Of a DNA stretch of 64,000 bases, positions 42,131 through 50,327 are shown piece after piece. Position 1 is the first letter of the stretch. Each line of letters starts with the position of its first letter. Source of the DNA: JBAOHV01 sp963714875. Its GTDB lineage: Bacteria; Actinomycetota; Acidimicrobiia; Acidimicrobiales; Microtrichaceae. The notes under the pieces are model-generated. The model ran no database searches and had not been told where the DNA came from. It was given only the letters and a program-made list of their open reading frames with translations. Both the position numbers and the translations under genes were made by a program. The stretch spans positions 1-64,000 of the forward strand of contig CAVQQI010000001.1 of NCBI GenBank assembly GCA_963714875.1, given 5' to 3'.

Positions 42131-42148
42131 CGCCATCGGGCCATGGCG
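42131..42148. terminator. Possible bidirectional terminator between convergent genes
   Basis: CGCCAT (42131-42136) pairs with ATGGCG (42143-42148) around CGGGCC. It lies in the 44-bp gap between the sulfatase stop and the stop of the FAD protein on the other strand. The stem is only 6 bp and lacks a U tract. Confidence 0.3.
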
Positions 42149-42169
42149 AACGTGTGCAGGCCGGGCGCG

Positions 42170-43705
42170 TCAGGTGGTTCGGGCCCCGGCGTCGCTCGCC
42201 GGACCGGCGGCACTGGATGCCGCTGCCAACCCCGCGCGGCGGCCGAAGAAGGTGCCTTCGCCCAGCGAGATCCCCGAGCAGTAACGGGCGAGCGCCAGGC
42301 TCGCAGCGACCCGCCCGACCGCGAACAGCCCATCGATGGTGCTGCCGTCGGTGCGCACCACTTGGCCGTGTTCGGTGGTGAGGACCCCGCCGAGCGGGAA
42401 CCCCGCGTAGATGGTGGAGCCGACCCGAAGGTCGATCGCCCCGAACGGCGGCTGGTCGAGCGCCACCAACCACTCCGGCTGCTTGCCGAACTCCGGATCG
42501 TGCCCGCGTGCCGCCGCCTCGTTGTACCGGGTCATCGTCGCCGCGAGCGACCCGGGGGGTAGTCCCAGCTCGGCGGTGAGCTCGTCCCAGTCGCCACAGA
42601 CGTTGGCCGCGCGCATGCCGACGGCGTTGACCTGGTAGCGGGGTTCATCGAGCAACAGGTAGGCCTCGCCGCCCTGCTCGAGCAGCGCGGCCTGGCCGAG
42701 GTGACCGAAGTAGGTGTCCTCGTTGATGAACCTGCGCCCGTCTGCATTGACCAGGACGCCGCGCACCATGTCGCGCGGCGGGGTGATGGGCAGCGCCACC
42801 TCGGCGGTGCCCATGGCATCGGTCGCCGCACCGAGCGCCATGCAGCTGCGCAGGCCCCAGCCGTCGTCGTTGTCGGTACCGAGCTTCCACGCCACCAGGT
42901 TGACCGGGGGGACATGCAGGTCGACCAGCGCGTCGTTGTACGCCCAGCCGCCCGAGGCCAGCACCACGCCGCCCCGTGCCCGGACCCGCTGTGGCCGACC
43001 ATCGATGCGGGCGACGACGCCGTGGACCCGACCGTGCGGATCGGTCACGAGCCGTTGTGCGCGGGCGTTCGTGATCACTCGGGCCGAGGTCGTGGCGAGG
43101 GCCTCCAACAGGCGATCCATGAGGAAGCCGCCGGCGGCGTTCGGCGTTGCGGGCACGTGGCCGCGTGGTGCCGGGGCGTGGCGCTCGACATAGGGCGACG
43201 TGTCCTCGCCGCCGCTGAACACCAGTCCCTCGGTGCCCGGAGGCTCCATGCCCGGCTCGGGCCAGAACTCGGCGCGGAAGGGAACTCCGTGCTCCACCAG
43301 CCAGTCGTGGTGGTCGACCGAACCACGGCAGTAGGCGACCAGTCGGGGGTCGTCGATCGGCCGCCCGAGCGCGTCGGCCAAGAACCCCAGCATCTGCGCG
43401 GGATCGTCGTCGAATCCGGCATCGAGCTGGGTCGATGTGCCGCCACCCAGGTAGACGATCCCGCCCGACATCGCCGAGGTGCCGCCGCCGTCGCCGGCGC
43501 ACTCGAGGACCAGCACCGACGCTCCCGATGTCGCTGCGGTGATCGCTGCTGACGCGCCGGCGGCTCCGAGGCCGATGACGACCACGTCGGCTTCCATGTC
43601 CCAGCCGTGTGACTGAGCGGCTTCCAGTGAGAGTGGATCGATCGGCGCGGTCGAGTCGTTGTCGGGGCTCGTGTCGGCGGAGCTCGCTCCGGGCGTCTCG
43701 GTCAT
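42170..43705 (-). CDS. FAD-dependent reductase/dehydrogenase, 3-ketosteroid dehydrogenase-like
   Basis: A 511-residue FAD_binding_2 (fumarate reductase / KstD-like) flavoprotein. The dinucleotide motif VVVIGLGAAGASAAITAATSGASVLVLE and the loop GGTSAMSGGIVYLGGGT are clear. The C-terminal flavin contact reads LFAVGRVAASLALARYCSGISLGEGTFFGRRAG. Relatives reduce or desaturate steroid-like or enoate substrates. The exact reaction is unknown. TAGAAC ends 6 nt before ATG 43705, close to but not matching TAnnnT. Confidence 0.87.
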   Translation of the reverse strand: MTETPGASSADTSPDNDSTAPIDPLSLEAAQSHGWDMEADVVVIGLGAAGASAAITAATSGASVLVLECAGDGGGTSAMSGGIVYLGGGTSTQLDAGFDDDPAQMLGFLADALGRPIDDPRLVAYCRGSVDHHDWLVEHGVPFRAEFWPEPGMEPPGTEGLVFSGGEDTSPYVERHAPAPRGHVPATPNAAGGFLMDRLLEALATTSARVITNARAQRLVTDPHGRVHGVVARIDGRPQRVRARGGVVLASGGWAYNDALVDLHVPPVNLVAWKLGTDNDDGWGLRSCMALGAATDAMGTAEVALPITPPRDMVRGVLVNADGRRFINEDTYFGHLGQAALLEQGGEAYLLLDEPRYQVNAVGMRAANVCGDWDELTAELGLPPGSLAATMTRYNEAAARGHDPEFGKQPEWLVALDQPPFGAIDLRVGSTIYAGFPLGGVLTTEHGQVVRTDGSTIDGLFAVGRVAASLALARYCSGISLGEGTFFGRRAGLAAASSAAGPASDAGARTT

Positions 43706-43804
43706 GGCGCCGTTCTAGCCGCGGCGCCGGTCGGTGGTCGCCCAGCAGTCATCAGCAGTCGCCCGACGGTCCCGTCGCTGTCCCGGCCGTGCCGTCCCGG
43801 TGCC

Positions 43805-44761
43805 TCAGCGCCGGCTCTCGATCGAGGTGGTCAGCTCCCGAGTGCTGCGGGCGATCAATCGGGTACGAGGGATGAGTCCCAGGTCGGTCCACTCCCCGGT
43901 GCCGATGCGCCATCGGGCCGACCACAGCACCGTGACCGTGCCCAGCCAGGCGACCGGACGAGGTAGTCCATCGACGCCGGACCTCGGTGAACGACCGCCG
44001 TCGGATGCCGTTCGGTACGCCACCGTGCAGGCCGCGGGCCCACGCGCTTGGAGTGCTGCGGGCAGGGGGGTCTCGGGCCGGAACGGCGTCCCTGGCCCGT
44101 CGCAGCTGACGGGGTCGAACGTCGGTTCACCGGTGATGATGCGCAGTCCCACCGGTTCGGCCCTGACCTCGGCGACCAGGCCGTCGTGGCGCAGGGTTGC
44201 CTCGAGGGGTCGCCAGTGCTGTCGATCGATCGAGAAGAACACCGGCTGCCCCACCGGAACCACTGCGGAGGGCGGCGGGGTGGTTCGTGGCTCGGGCGCG
44301 GGCAGTCGCGTGATCATCTGGCGGTACAGCACCTGCAGAGCGGTGCGCGGCACGGACGTGGGAGCGAAGCGCAGCTCGTAGGTGCCGGCGCCACAGACGT
44401 AGCCCTGCAGGTCACCGTCGGGCAGCTCACCCCCGTCGAGATAGGGGCGCAGCGGATCGATGAGCTGCGACGACAGTCCGTTGGCGATGCCCTGACCGGC
44501 GACCGCGACGACCCATTCGATCTGCGCATCGGTCAGCGTGCGCCAGACGCACCTGGGCGCGCCGACCGACCCGCCCCTGCCGCCGCTCCTGCCCGTCGAC
44601 CAGCCGAGTATCGAGGTGATGATGTCGCCCCGACCGACGACCCTGGTGGTCGCTCCGCCGTCGCCGGTCGCGCCTGCGGGCCCGATGCCTGACGTCGTCA
44701 CGACGGCTGCGATGACGGCTGTGGTGACGATGCCGGCCAGGGCCCGTCGGCGACGGCTCAC
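43805..44761 (-). CDS. Secreted protein of unknown function
   Basis: A 318-residue protein with a signal peptide (RRRRALAGIVTTAVIAAVV, then AGA-type cleavage). Two or four Cys residues lie in blocks such as PRCVWRTLTDAQIEWV and QGYVCGAGTYELRF, and a later pair in VSCDGPG and AACTVAY suggests disulfides. No family is recognised. The start is GTG 44761, whose GTGA overlaps the TGA of the lipoprotein gene upstream, so the two are coupled. Both being exported suggests they act together at the cell surface. A longer upstream frame is open but would overlap that gene. Confidence 0.7.
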   Translation of the reverse strand: MSRRRRALAGIVTTAVIAAVVTTSGIGPAGATGDGGATTRVVGRGDIITSILGWSTGRSGGRGGSVGAPRCVWRTLTDAQIEWVVAVAGQGIANGLSSQLIDPLRPYLDGGELPDGDLQGYVCGAGTYELRFAPTSVPRTALQVLYRQMITRLPAPEPRTTPPPSAVVPVGQPVFFSIDRQHWRPLEATLRHDGLVAEVRAEPVGLRIITGEPTFDPVSCDGPGTPFRPETPLPAALQARGPAACTVAYRTASDGGRSPRSGVDGLPRPVAWLGTVTVLWSARWRIGTGEWTDLGLIPRTRLIARSTRELTTSIESRR

Positions 44762-45495
44762 CGGGGTACCTCGGCGATGATGCAGGGATCTGCGCTCCCC
44801 GGTGCCAACAGGGTGAGCTGTTCCTGGTCGAGGGCGGCGAGGCGCCAACCGCCGTTCCTCGTGACGATGCGGCCGGTGCCGGTTGCGTGACCGACCGCGT
44901 CATCCATGACCTGTCCGGTATCCACCGACCGACCGATCCCGGGGGACCACCCGCACCACGTGAACGACACCTCGTCCGGTGCCACAGAGAGCAGCTCGAC
45001 GGGGCGGTGCAGGAAGGAGGCGCCCGACTCGTCCGGCTCGATCACCATCCGGTCCTGCAGCGCACGTCGGCTGGTGCGGTCGAGGAGTTCCTCGGACAGC
45101 ACCGAACCCGCCACCACCAGCTCGTCCCATCGGCCACGCAGCGGCGAGCCCGGCGGCGGTGCACCCGCCGGATCGCTCGACATCTGCGACAGCACCTGGC
45201 CGTAGGCGGCCAGCACCTGGGTCACCGCAGCACGAGCCCGGTCGGCGCTGCGGTCGTCATCGGGCGGCGAGACCCCGGCCACAGGGGGAGCGTCGTCGGA
45301 GTCGTGGGGTCCGTCGGGTGCACCGGAGTCGGTCGGGTCCGCAGAGGCTGCCGGGTCGGAGTCGAACGAACCGTCCGTCGGGTCGTCCTCCGCCCGGGCC
45401 ACGGGCGCGAGTGGGTCGACCCCCGGGTCCAGGGCACCGTCGCCGCACCCCGCTGAACATGCGAGCGCGACGGCGACGACCAGCCATCGAATCAT
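44758..45495 (-). CDS. Lipoprotein of unknown function
   Basis: A 245-residue lipoprotein with signal WLVVAVALACSAGC, in which Cys ends the lipobox. An acidic Pro/Asp/Ala-rich linker spans about residues 30-85, followed by a folded domain with ADRARAAVTQVLAAYGQVLSQM and EVSFTWCGWSPG. No family is recognised. The ATG at 45495 gives a normal signal length; ATG 45525 would add 10 residues. It is cotranscribed with the secreted protein at 43805 and is divergent from the FGGY kinase. Confidence 0.68.
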   Translation of the reverse strand: MIRWLVVAVALACSAGCGDGALDPGVDPLAPVARAEDDPTDGSFDSDPAASADPTDSGAPDGPHDSDDAPPVAGVSPPDDDRSADRARAAVTQVLAAYGQVLSQMSSDPAGAPPPGSPLRGRWDELVVAGSVLSEELLDRTSRRALQDRMVIEPDESGASFLHRPVELLSVAPDEVSFTWCGWSPGIGRSVDTGQVMDDAVGHATGTGRIVTRNGGWRLAALDQEQLTLLAPGSADPCIIAEVPR

Positions 45496-45698
45496 CCGTC
45501 CCGGATTTCGTTGCTCCCCGCCCATCCTGCACACTGTGCACCACGAGAAGCACTGAAACAACATGAAAAATACTTGAAGGTCGCAACATGGATCGAAGAT
45601 TGCATGTCGTCGGGTCGCCCGGCGTCCCTTCGGCGCCCGGCTCTGTATCGTCTCGGAGCGCCGACCGGCCGTCGTCGTGTGGGTGAACGGAGGAACCG
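45496..45698. promoter_or_regulatory. AT-rich divergent control region
   Basis: The 203-bp gap between the lipoprotein and the FGGY kinase starts contains TGCACA-C-TGTGCA at 45531-45543, a perfect 13-nt palindrome. Next comes a distinctly AT-rich block at about 45545-45605 (GAAACAACATGAAAAATACTT), strikingly low in GC for this window. CAACATG occurs twice there. Toward the kinase, TATCGT (45646-45651) is a candidate -10, about 48 nt before GTG 45699. A regulator that binds the palindrome is plausible. Confidence 0.45.
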
Positions 45699-47276
45699 GT
45701 GAGCGAGCACGTCCTGACCATCGACCTGGGCACATCGGGCCCGAAGACGGCGGTGTTCACCGTCGAGGGCGAGTACGTCGACGATGAGTTCGAGCCGGTG
45801 GCGCTGCTGTTGGGCGACCACGGTGCGGCAGAGCAGCGCCCGTCGGACTGGTGGGATGCCATCGTCGCCGGCGTCACTCGCCTGCGTGAGCGGGGGGCGG
45901 TTCCCGCCGACGGGTTCGCCGCGATCTCGGTCACCTCGCAGTGGTCCGGCACCGTCGCGATCGACGCCGCCGGTGAACCGGTGTGCGACGCCATCATCTG
46001 GATGGACTCACGCGGCGCCGAGCAGATCGGTCGGATCGTCGGCGGACCGCTGAAGGTGCAGGGGTACGACCCCCGGAAGCTGCGCAAGTGGATCCAACTG
46101 ACCGGCGGCATCCCGTCGCTGTCGGGCAAGGATCCCATCGCGCATATCCACTGGCTCCGCCAGCACCGACCAGAGCTCGACGACCGCACCGAGATGTATC
46201 TCGAGCCGAAGGACTGGCTGAACCTGCGCCTCACCGGCGTGGCGGCAGCGACGTTCGACTCGATCGTGATGACGTGGGTCACCGACAACCGCGACCCGTC
46301 GAACGTGCGCTACGACGACGAGTTGCTGCAGCTGGCCGGCATCCGTCGGGAGTGGATGCCAGATCTGGTGGCGGCCACCTCGGTCGTCGGATTCCTGACC
46401 CAGGACGCCGCGGCGCAGCTCGGGATCGTCGCGGGCACCCCGGTGATCGGCGGCACGCCCGACGTGCAGTCCGCAGCGATCGGATCCGGCGCGGTGCGCG
46501 ACTACGAGGGCCACCTCTACCTGGGCACGTCGTCGTGGCTGTCGTGCCACATCCCGATCAAGAAGACCGATGTGCTGCGGGGAGTGGCCTCCCTGCCCAG
46601 CCCCTTGCCGGGCCGATACTTCGTCGCCAACGAGCAGGAGACGGCGGGCGCGTGCGTGAACTGGCTGCGCGACAACGTGCTCTACAGCGACGACGAGCTG
46701 CGCGCCGATCCCGCGCCGGCCGATGTGCTGGCCCGCATGGATCGGGTGGCGGCCACTGCCGAAGCGGGCGCCGGCGGCGTGATCTTCACGCCGTGGTTGA
46801 ACGGCGAGCGCACACCGGTCGACGACCACACCATCCGCGGCGGGTGGCACAACGTCTCGCTGCGCACCGACCGGGCCGATCTCGTGCGAGCCGTGCTGGA
46901 AGGGGTCGCGTTCAACTCGCGCTGGCTGCTCGACGCGGTGGAGAAGTTCACCGGCCGCCCCTTCCCGTGGCTCAACGTGGTCGGTGGCGGCGGCAACTCG
47001 GCGATCTGGGCCCAGATCCATGCGGACGTCCTGGACCGCCCGATCCGTCGCATCGAGCGTCCCATCGCAGCGAACTCCCGGGGTGCCGCGCTGCTGGCGG
47101 GACTCGCGCTCGGGCGCATCACCGTCGACGATCTGGGCGACAAGGTGCACGTCGTGGAGGTGCACGAGCCGAACGGTGCGCACCGGGCGGTGTACGACGA
47201 GATGTACGGAGCGTTCCGCTCGATCTACAAGCAGAACAAGGGCGTGCACCGGAAGCTGAACCGTCACCGCCACTGA
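45699..47276 (+). CDS. FGGY family carbohydrate kinase (xylulokinase-like)
   Basis: A 525-residue sugar/polyol kinase. The two-domain ASKHA fold shows LTIDLGTSGPKTAVF (phosphate 1), the TSQWSGTVAID region, WMDSRGAEQ and the adenosine motif NVVGGGGNSAIWAQI, with PWLNGERTP between. Xylulose is the likeliest substrate by resemblance, but a related sugar is possible. GTG 45699 has GGAGGA upstream. No sugar transporter or isomerase lies next to it. Confidence 0.86.
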   Translation: MSEHVLTIDLGTSGPKTAVFTVEGEYVDDEFEPVALLLGDHGAAEQRPSDWWDAIVAGVTRLRERGAVPADGFAAISVTSQWSGTVAIDAAGEPVCDAIIWMDSRGAEQIGRIVGGPLKVQGYDPRKLRKWIQLTGGIPSLSGKDPIAHIHWLRQHRPELDDRTEMYLEPKDWLNLRLTGVAAATFDSIVMTWVTDNRDPSNVRYDDELLQLAGIRREWMPDLVAATSVVGFLTQDAAAQLGIVAGTPVIGGTPDVQSAAIGSGAVRDYEGHLYLGTSSWLSCHIPIKKTDVLRGVASLPSPLPGRYFVANEQETAGACVNWLRDNVLYSDDELRADPAPADVLARMDRVAATAEAGAGGVIFTPWLNGERTPVDDHTIRGGWHNVSLRTDRADLVRAVLEGVAFNSRWLLDAVEKFTGRPFPWLNVVGGGGNSAIWAQIHADVLDRPIRRIERPIAANSRGAALLAGLALGRITVDDLGDKVHVVEVHEPNGAHRAVYDEMYGAFRSIYKQNKGVHRKLNRHRH

Positions 47277-47345
47277 GGTCCGGTGGAACCGGTGCGTCGG
47301 CGCGTCGCCCGGGCTGGTGGCCTCACCCCTCCCCGCCAGGAGACG

Positions 47346-47471
47346 GTGAGCACGAGAAGAGAATCACAAGTCAACTTCTTGACCCGGGCGCTGCGCAGGA
47401 GCATCGTCATGGGCACGGGTTCTCCGGCCCTCGACCGTTGGTTCTCGACCGATGGTCACAGGATCGGGTGA
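47346..47471 (+). CDS. Possible small protein, 41 aa
   Basis: GTG 47346 has AGGAG three nt upstream and opens a 41-codon frame (STRRESQVNFLTRALRRSIV, ending FSTDGHRIG). The stretch FLTRALRRSIVMG is amphipathic. The ribosome binding site and position favour a real small gene, but length and lack of a family keep this weak. Confidence 0.2.
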   Translation: MSTRRESQVNFLTRALRRSIVMGTGSPALDRWFSTDGHRIG

Positions 47472-47630
47472 TCTGGATCGGCCGTCCACTCCGCTGGAGC
47501 GCGAACGACGGATGAGCACGCACGGTGCTGCGGGGCGACCCGCTCACCCCGCACGCCACCGGGTTCGCCCGCACCGACAGCGGAATGGGCGGTCGACCCG
47601 CGTCCGGGGCGGGTTTCGGAACTCGGTCGA

Positions 47631-47636
47631 TAGCGT
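47631..47636 (+). promoter_or_regulatory. Probable -10 element of the lipoprotein at 47678
   Basis: TAGCGT, 41 nt before GTG 47678. The resulting short leader contains GGAGGTG. Confidence 0.4.
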
Positions 47637-47677
47637 GGATCCGCCGGGATCCGAGCCCGGCCCGACGGAGGTGTGAC

Positions 47678-48187
47678 GTGGGTCGATGCCAGGGTGCAGC
47701 CAGGGTCGTGATGATCGCTGGCGCGCTGGCGGCACTTGCCTCGGGGTGCGGCGGTGGCGACAAGAGCGCTGCGAGCGACACCTCGACGCCGTCCGCGGCA
47801 CCGAGCGTCGTCGTGGACCGCTCGACGTGGTCGGAGCAGCTCGATACCGCGTGCAGCGAGCTCGACGTCGACTACGCCGATCTCGCCACTGCAGATCTTG
47901 CGGATCGCGACGACGCGATCGCGCATGCCGCTCGGGTGTCCGACTATGCCGATGACCTCGAGGGGATCCTCGACGAGGCCGGTGTGCCGTCGCGTGACCG
48001 ACCGACGGCTGCTGAGCTCAGCGACCGCGCCGGCGACCTGGCCGAGGCGGCCGACGAGCTCGTCACCGCGGCGCGCCGAGGTGACGTCGAACAGACCCGG
48101 CAGGCGACGCGACGACTGACGGCGGCCGGTCAGGAGATCAACCCTCTTGCGGAACGCCTCGACGCCCCGTCCTGCTCAGGCTTCTGA
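47678..48187 (+). CDS. Small helical lipoprotein of unknown function
   Basis: A 169-residue lipoprotein. The N-terminal signal VVMIAGALAALASGC ends in a lipobox Cys. The mature part is Asp/Ala-rich and predicted all-helical (TWSEQLDTACSELDVDYADLA, GDLAEAADELVTAARRGD), with two further Cys residues, one at each end of the domain. GTG 47678 has GGAGGTG at good spacing. Function is unknown. It converges on the enoyl-CoA hydratase gene. Confidence 0.7.
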   Translation: MGRCQGAARVVMIAGALAALASGCGGGDKSAASDTSTPSAAPSVVVDRSTWSEQLDTACSELDVDYADLATADLADRDDAIAHAARVSDYADDLEGILDEAGVPSRDRPTAAELSDRAGDLAEAADELVTAARRGDVEQTRQATRRLTAAGQEINPLAERLDAPSCSGF

Positions 48188-48205
48188 ACAGCGGCGCCGG
48201 TCCGC

Positions 48206-49036
48206 TCACCAGCCCTTGAACTCAGGGGACCGTCGCTCGCGGAACGCGGCCAGGCCCTCGTTGAAGTCGGCAGATGAGGTGAGCAGATCCTGACTCATGG
48301 CCTCCTCGTCGAACGCGGTCTGGCGGCTGGACTCGAACGAGCGGTTGATCAGCCACTTGGTGAGACCCAGCGCCTTCGTCGGCGCAGCGGCGAGGCGGAG
48401 TGCCAGTTCATCGACGTGCTCGTCCAGCGACGCTGCGGGCGCCACGCGGTTGGCGATACCCAGCTGCTCGCACCGGGCAGCGGGAACGTCGTCGGCCAGG
48501 AACATCAGTTCCTTGGCGATCTGCGGTCCGACGATGCGGGGCAGCAGGTAGGCGCCGCCCGCGTCGGGCAGGATGCCGCGGCGGACGAAGACCTCGACCA
48601 ACTTGGCGTTGTCGGCCATGACCACCAGATCACACGCCAGCACCAGATGCGCGCCGCCGCCCGCGGCGGTGCCGTTGACCGCAGCGATCACCGGCTTCTC
48701 GCAGTCCAGGATCGATGCGATCAGTCGCTGCCAGCCGCGCCTGATCAACCGGGCGGCGTCGCCGACCGCTCGCTCGGGGGCACCCTCGGGCAGCGGGGGG
48801 GTCGGCTTCTGGGGTCCGCCGAGGTTGGCGCCGGTGCAGAAGTGGCGTCCGCCTGCGCCGCGCAGCACCACGACCCTCACGGCCAGGTCGGTCGAGGCCC
48901 AGTCGAACAGCTCGGTCAGACGGTCGCGCATCGCGGCATTCAGCGAGTTGCCCTGGTCCGCAGCGGCGATGGTGATCCTGGCGATGCCGTCGGTCACTTC
49001 GTAGGTGACGAGGTCGTCGGTGGACGGTTCGCTCAT
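48206..49036 (-). CDS. Enoyl-CoA hydratase/isomerase family protein
   Basis: A 276-residue crotonase-fold protein. The oxyanion-hole segments are RHFCTGANLGG and AAVNGTAAGGGAHLVLACDLVVM; the second contains the Gly-Gly-Gly that binds the thioester carbonyl. One expected catalytic Glu is in VEVFVRRGILPDAGGAYLLPR, where Asp takes its place. Hydratase, isomerase or lyase activity cannot be separated. ATG 49036 has AGGAG upstream. It appears to be a single-gene unit. Confidence 0.88.
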   Translation of the reverse strand: MSEPSTDDLVTYEVTDGIARITIAAADQGNSLNAAMRDRLTELFDWASTDLAVRVVVLRGAGGRHFCTGANLGGPQKPTPPLPEGAPERAVGDAARLIRRGWQRLIASILDCEKPVIAAVNGTAAGGGAHLVLACDLVVMADNAKLVEVFVRRGILPDAGGAYLLPRIVGPQIAKELMFLADDVPAARCEQLGIANRVAPAASLDEHVDELALRLAAAPTKALGLTKWLINRSFESSRQTAFDEEAMSQDLLTSSADFNEGLAAFRERRSPEFKGW

Positions 49037-49224
49037 GGTGCTCCTGGGGCTCGGCTGACGGGCTGACGGGGCGACACGCTAGACCGCAGCCGACCCGGCG
49101 CCGGCCGGATGGCTCAAGTGACGTCGAGGGGGTTGACGTTCGAGGTCACCGGCACGGTGGTCACCACGCCGCGGCCACAGCAGCCACCCCGGTATCCCCG
49201 GAGGACCCGCGCTACGTCGAGCGT

Positions 49225-50145
49225 TCAGGCAGTTGCTGTGTGGAGTCTGTCTGCGGATGGGGGGTGGCCGAATGCGCGGCGGTATTCGCGGCTGAACTGG
49301 GTGGGGCTGGCGTAGCCGACGTCGTAGGCGGCGTCGGTGACCGACCTGGTGCCGGACTGGATGAGCCGGCGGGCTTCGAGGAGTCGGAGCTGTTTCTGAA
49401 ACTGGATGGGGGTCGTTCCTGTGACGGCCTTGAAGTGGTGATGTAGCGCGGAGGGGCTGAGACCGACCTGGCCTGCGACCTGGCGGACGCTCATCTTCGC
49501 CGTGAGGTCCCGGCGTACGATCCCGATCGCCTTCGAGACGCTCTCGGCGGGCCGTTGGCCGATGGTGAGGCGACGTAGTGCGTGCCCTCGGTGGGAGACG
49601 ATGAGTCGGTAGTGGATCTCACGCTGCACCAGCGGCAGGAGCACCGCCATCTCGTCGGGCGACTCGAGTGCGCGGAGATAGCGAACGAACGCGTCGATCA
49701 GATCGACTCCGGCGTCGCCGACGGTCAGGGCGAACGGATCGCTGTCCTCCGGTACCGAGAGACCGCGCGCCGTCTGCTGGAGATCGGCGAGGACGTCTCG
49801 ATCGAGCGAGAGAATGAGCGCGTGATAGGGCTCCTCCGGTGAGGCGCGCGTGATGCGCGACACGACGGGCATGTCGTGGGTGACGATCAGGAACTGCCCG
49901 GACTCGATGGTGTGGACGCGGTCGGTGGTCGTGGTCTCCTTGGCGCCTCGCACCACGAGGCACACCACCGGGTCATACACCTGCGCGAGGTGATCGGAGG
50001 GGTACCGGTGGGACAGGAGGAGCATCTGGCGGTGCGGGCGCAACAGGCGCGGCTCGCCCGGGGTGGCTGCCAGCCGCTCGCGAGCGAGGTCCGACAGCTT
50101 CGTCAGGGCAGCTTCGGTGTCGGTCGAGTCGTCGGGAATGTTCAC
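49225..50145 (-). CDS. AraC family transcriptional regulator
   Basis: A 306-residue regulator with an N-terminal cupin-type ligand domain (AraC_N group: VVCLVVRGAKETTTT, SGQFLIVTHDMPVV) and two C-terminal HTH motifs (KMSVRQVAGQVGLSPSALHHHFKAVTG; SVTDAAYDVGYASPTQFSREYRRAFG). It is divergent from the alcohol dehydrogenase at 50328, a common pairing in which the AraC protein activates the oxidoreductase gene for an aldehyde or related inducer. GTG 50145 is preceded by AGGA at very short spacing, so this start is uncertain. Confidence 0.9.
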   Translation of the reverse strand: MNIPDDSTDTEAALTKLSDLARERLAATPGEPRLLRPHRQMLLLSHRYPSDHLAQVYDPVVCLVVRGAKETTTTDRVHTIESGQFLIVTHDMPVVSRITRASPEEPYHALILSLDRDVLADLQQTARGLSVPEDSDPFALTVGDAGVDLIDAFVRYLRALESPDEMAVLLPLVQREIHYRLIVSHRGHALRRLTIGQRPAESVSKAIGIVRRDLTAKMSVRQVAGQVGLSPSALHHHFKAVTGTTPIQFQKQLRLLEARRLIQSGTRSVTDAAYDVGYASPTQFSREYRRAFGHPPSADRLHTATA

Positions 50146-50233
50146 TCCTGCCAGCGGGATCGAGCAAGGTGATGCTGCACGCTCTGCAGTGGAGAGGCAA
50201 GCAGTCGAGAAGCGTCAGGCTCGGCTCTCGGAG

Positions 50234-50263
50234 GATCGGGCAACAATTGCGGACGATCGGGCA
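50234..50263. promoter_or_regulatory. Candidate AraC-type operator (21-bp-spaced direct repeats)
   Basis: GATCGGGCA occurs at 50234-50242 and 50255-50263. The 21-bp offset places both on the same face of the helix, as for AraC-family half sites. The pair lies between the regulator start (50145) and the dehydrogenase start (50328). Control by the adjacent AraC protein is inferred. Confidence 0.45.
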
Positions 50264-50327
50264 TGCGGGGCGACCCGACGCTCGGACAGCGTGAGGCGAC
50301 GCGACGAACCCAGCCACAGGAGCACCC

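Larger units (their letters stand above)
47277..47677. other. 400-bp gap with little recognisable content
   Basis: The gap follows the FGGY kinase. It holds one weak small-ORF candidate (47346-47471) and a TAGCGT at 47631-47636 that probably serves the lipoprotein at 47678. A small CCGGT-GGA-ACCGG stem lies just after the kinase stop. I see no tRNA, repeat array or mobile element. Confidence 0.5.

Noticed and set aside
47277..47677. tRNA or mobile-element remnant in the 400-bp gap
   Set aside because: No cloverleaf, conserved T-loop or terminal inverted repeats were found by eye.
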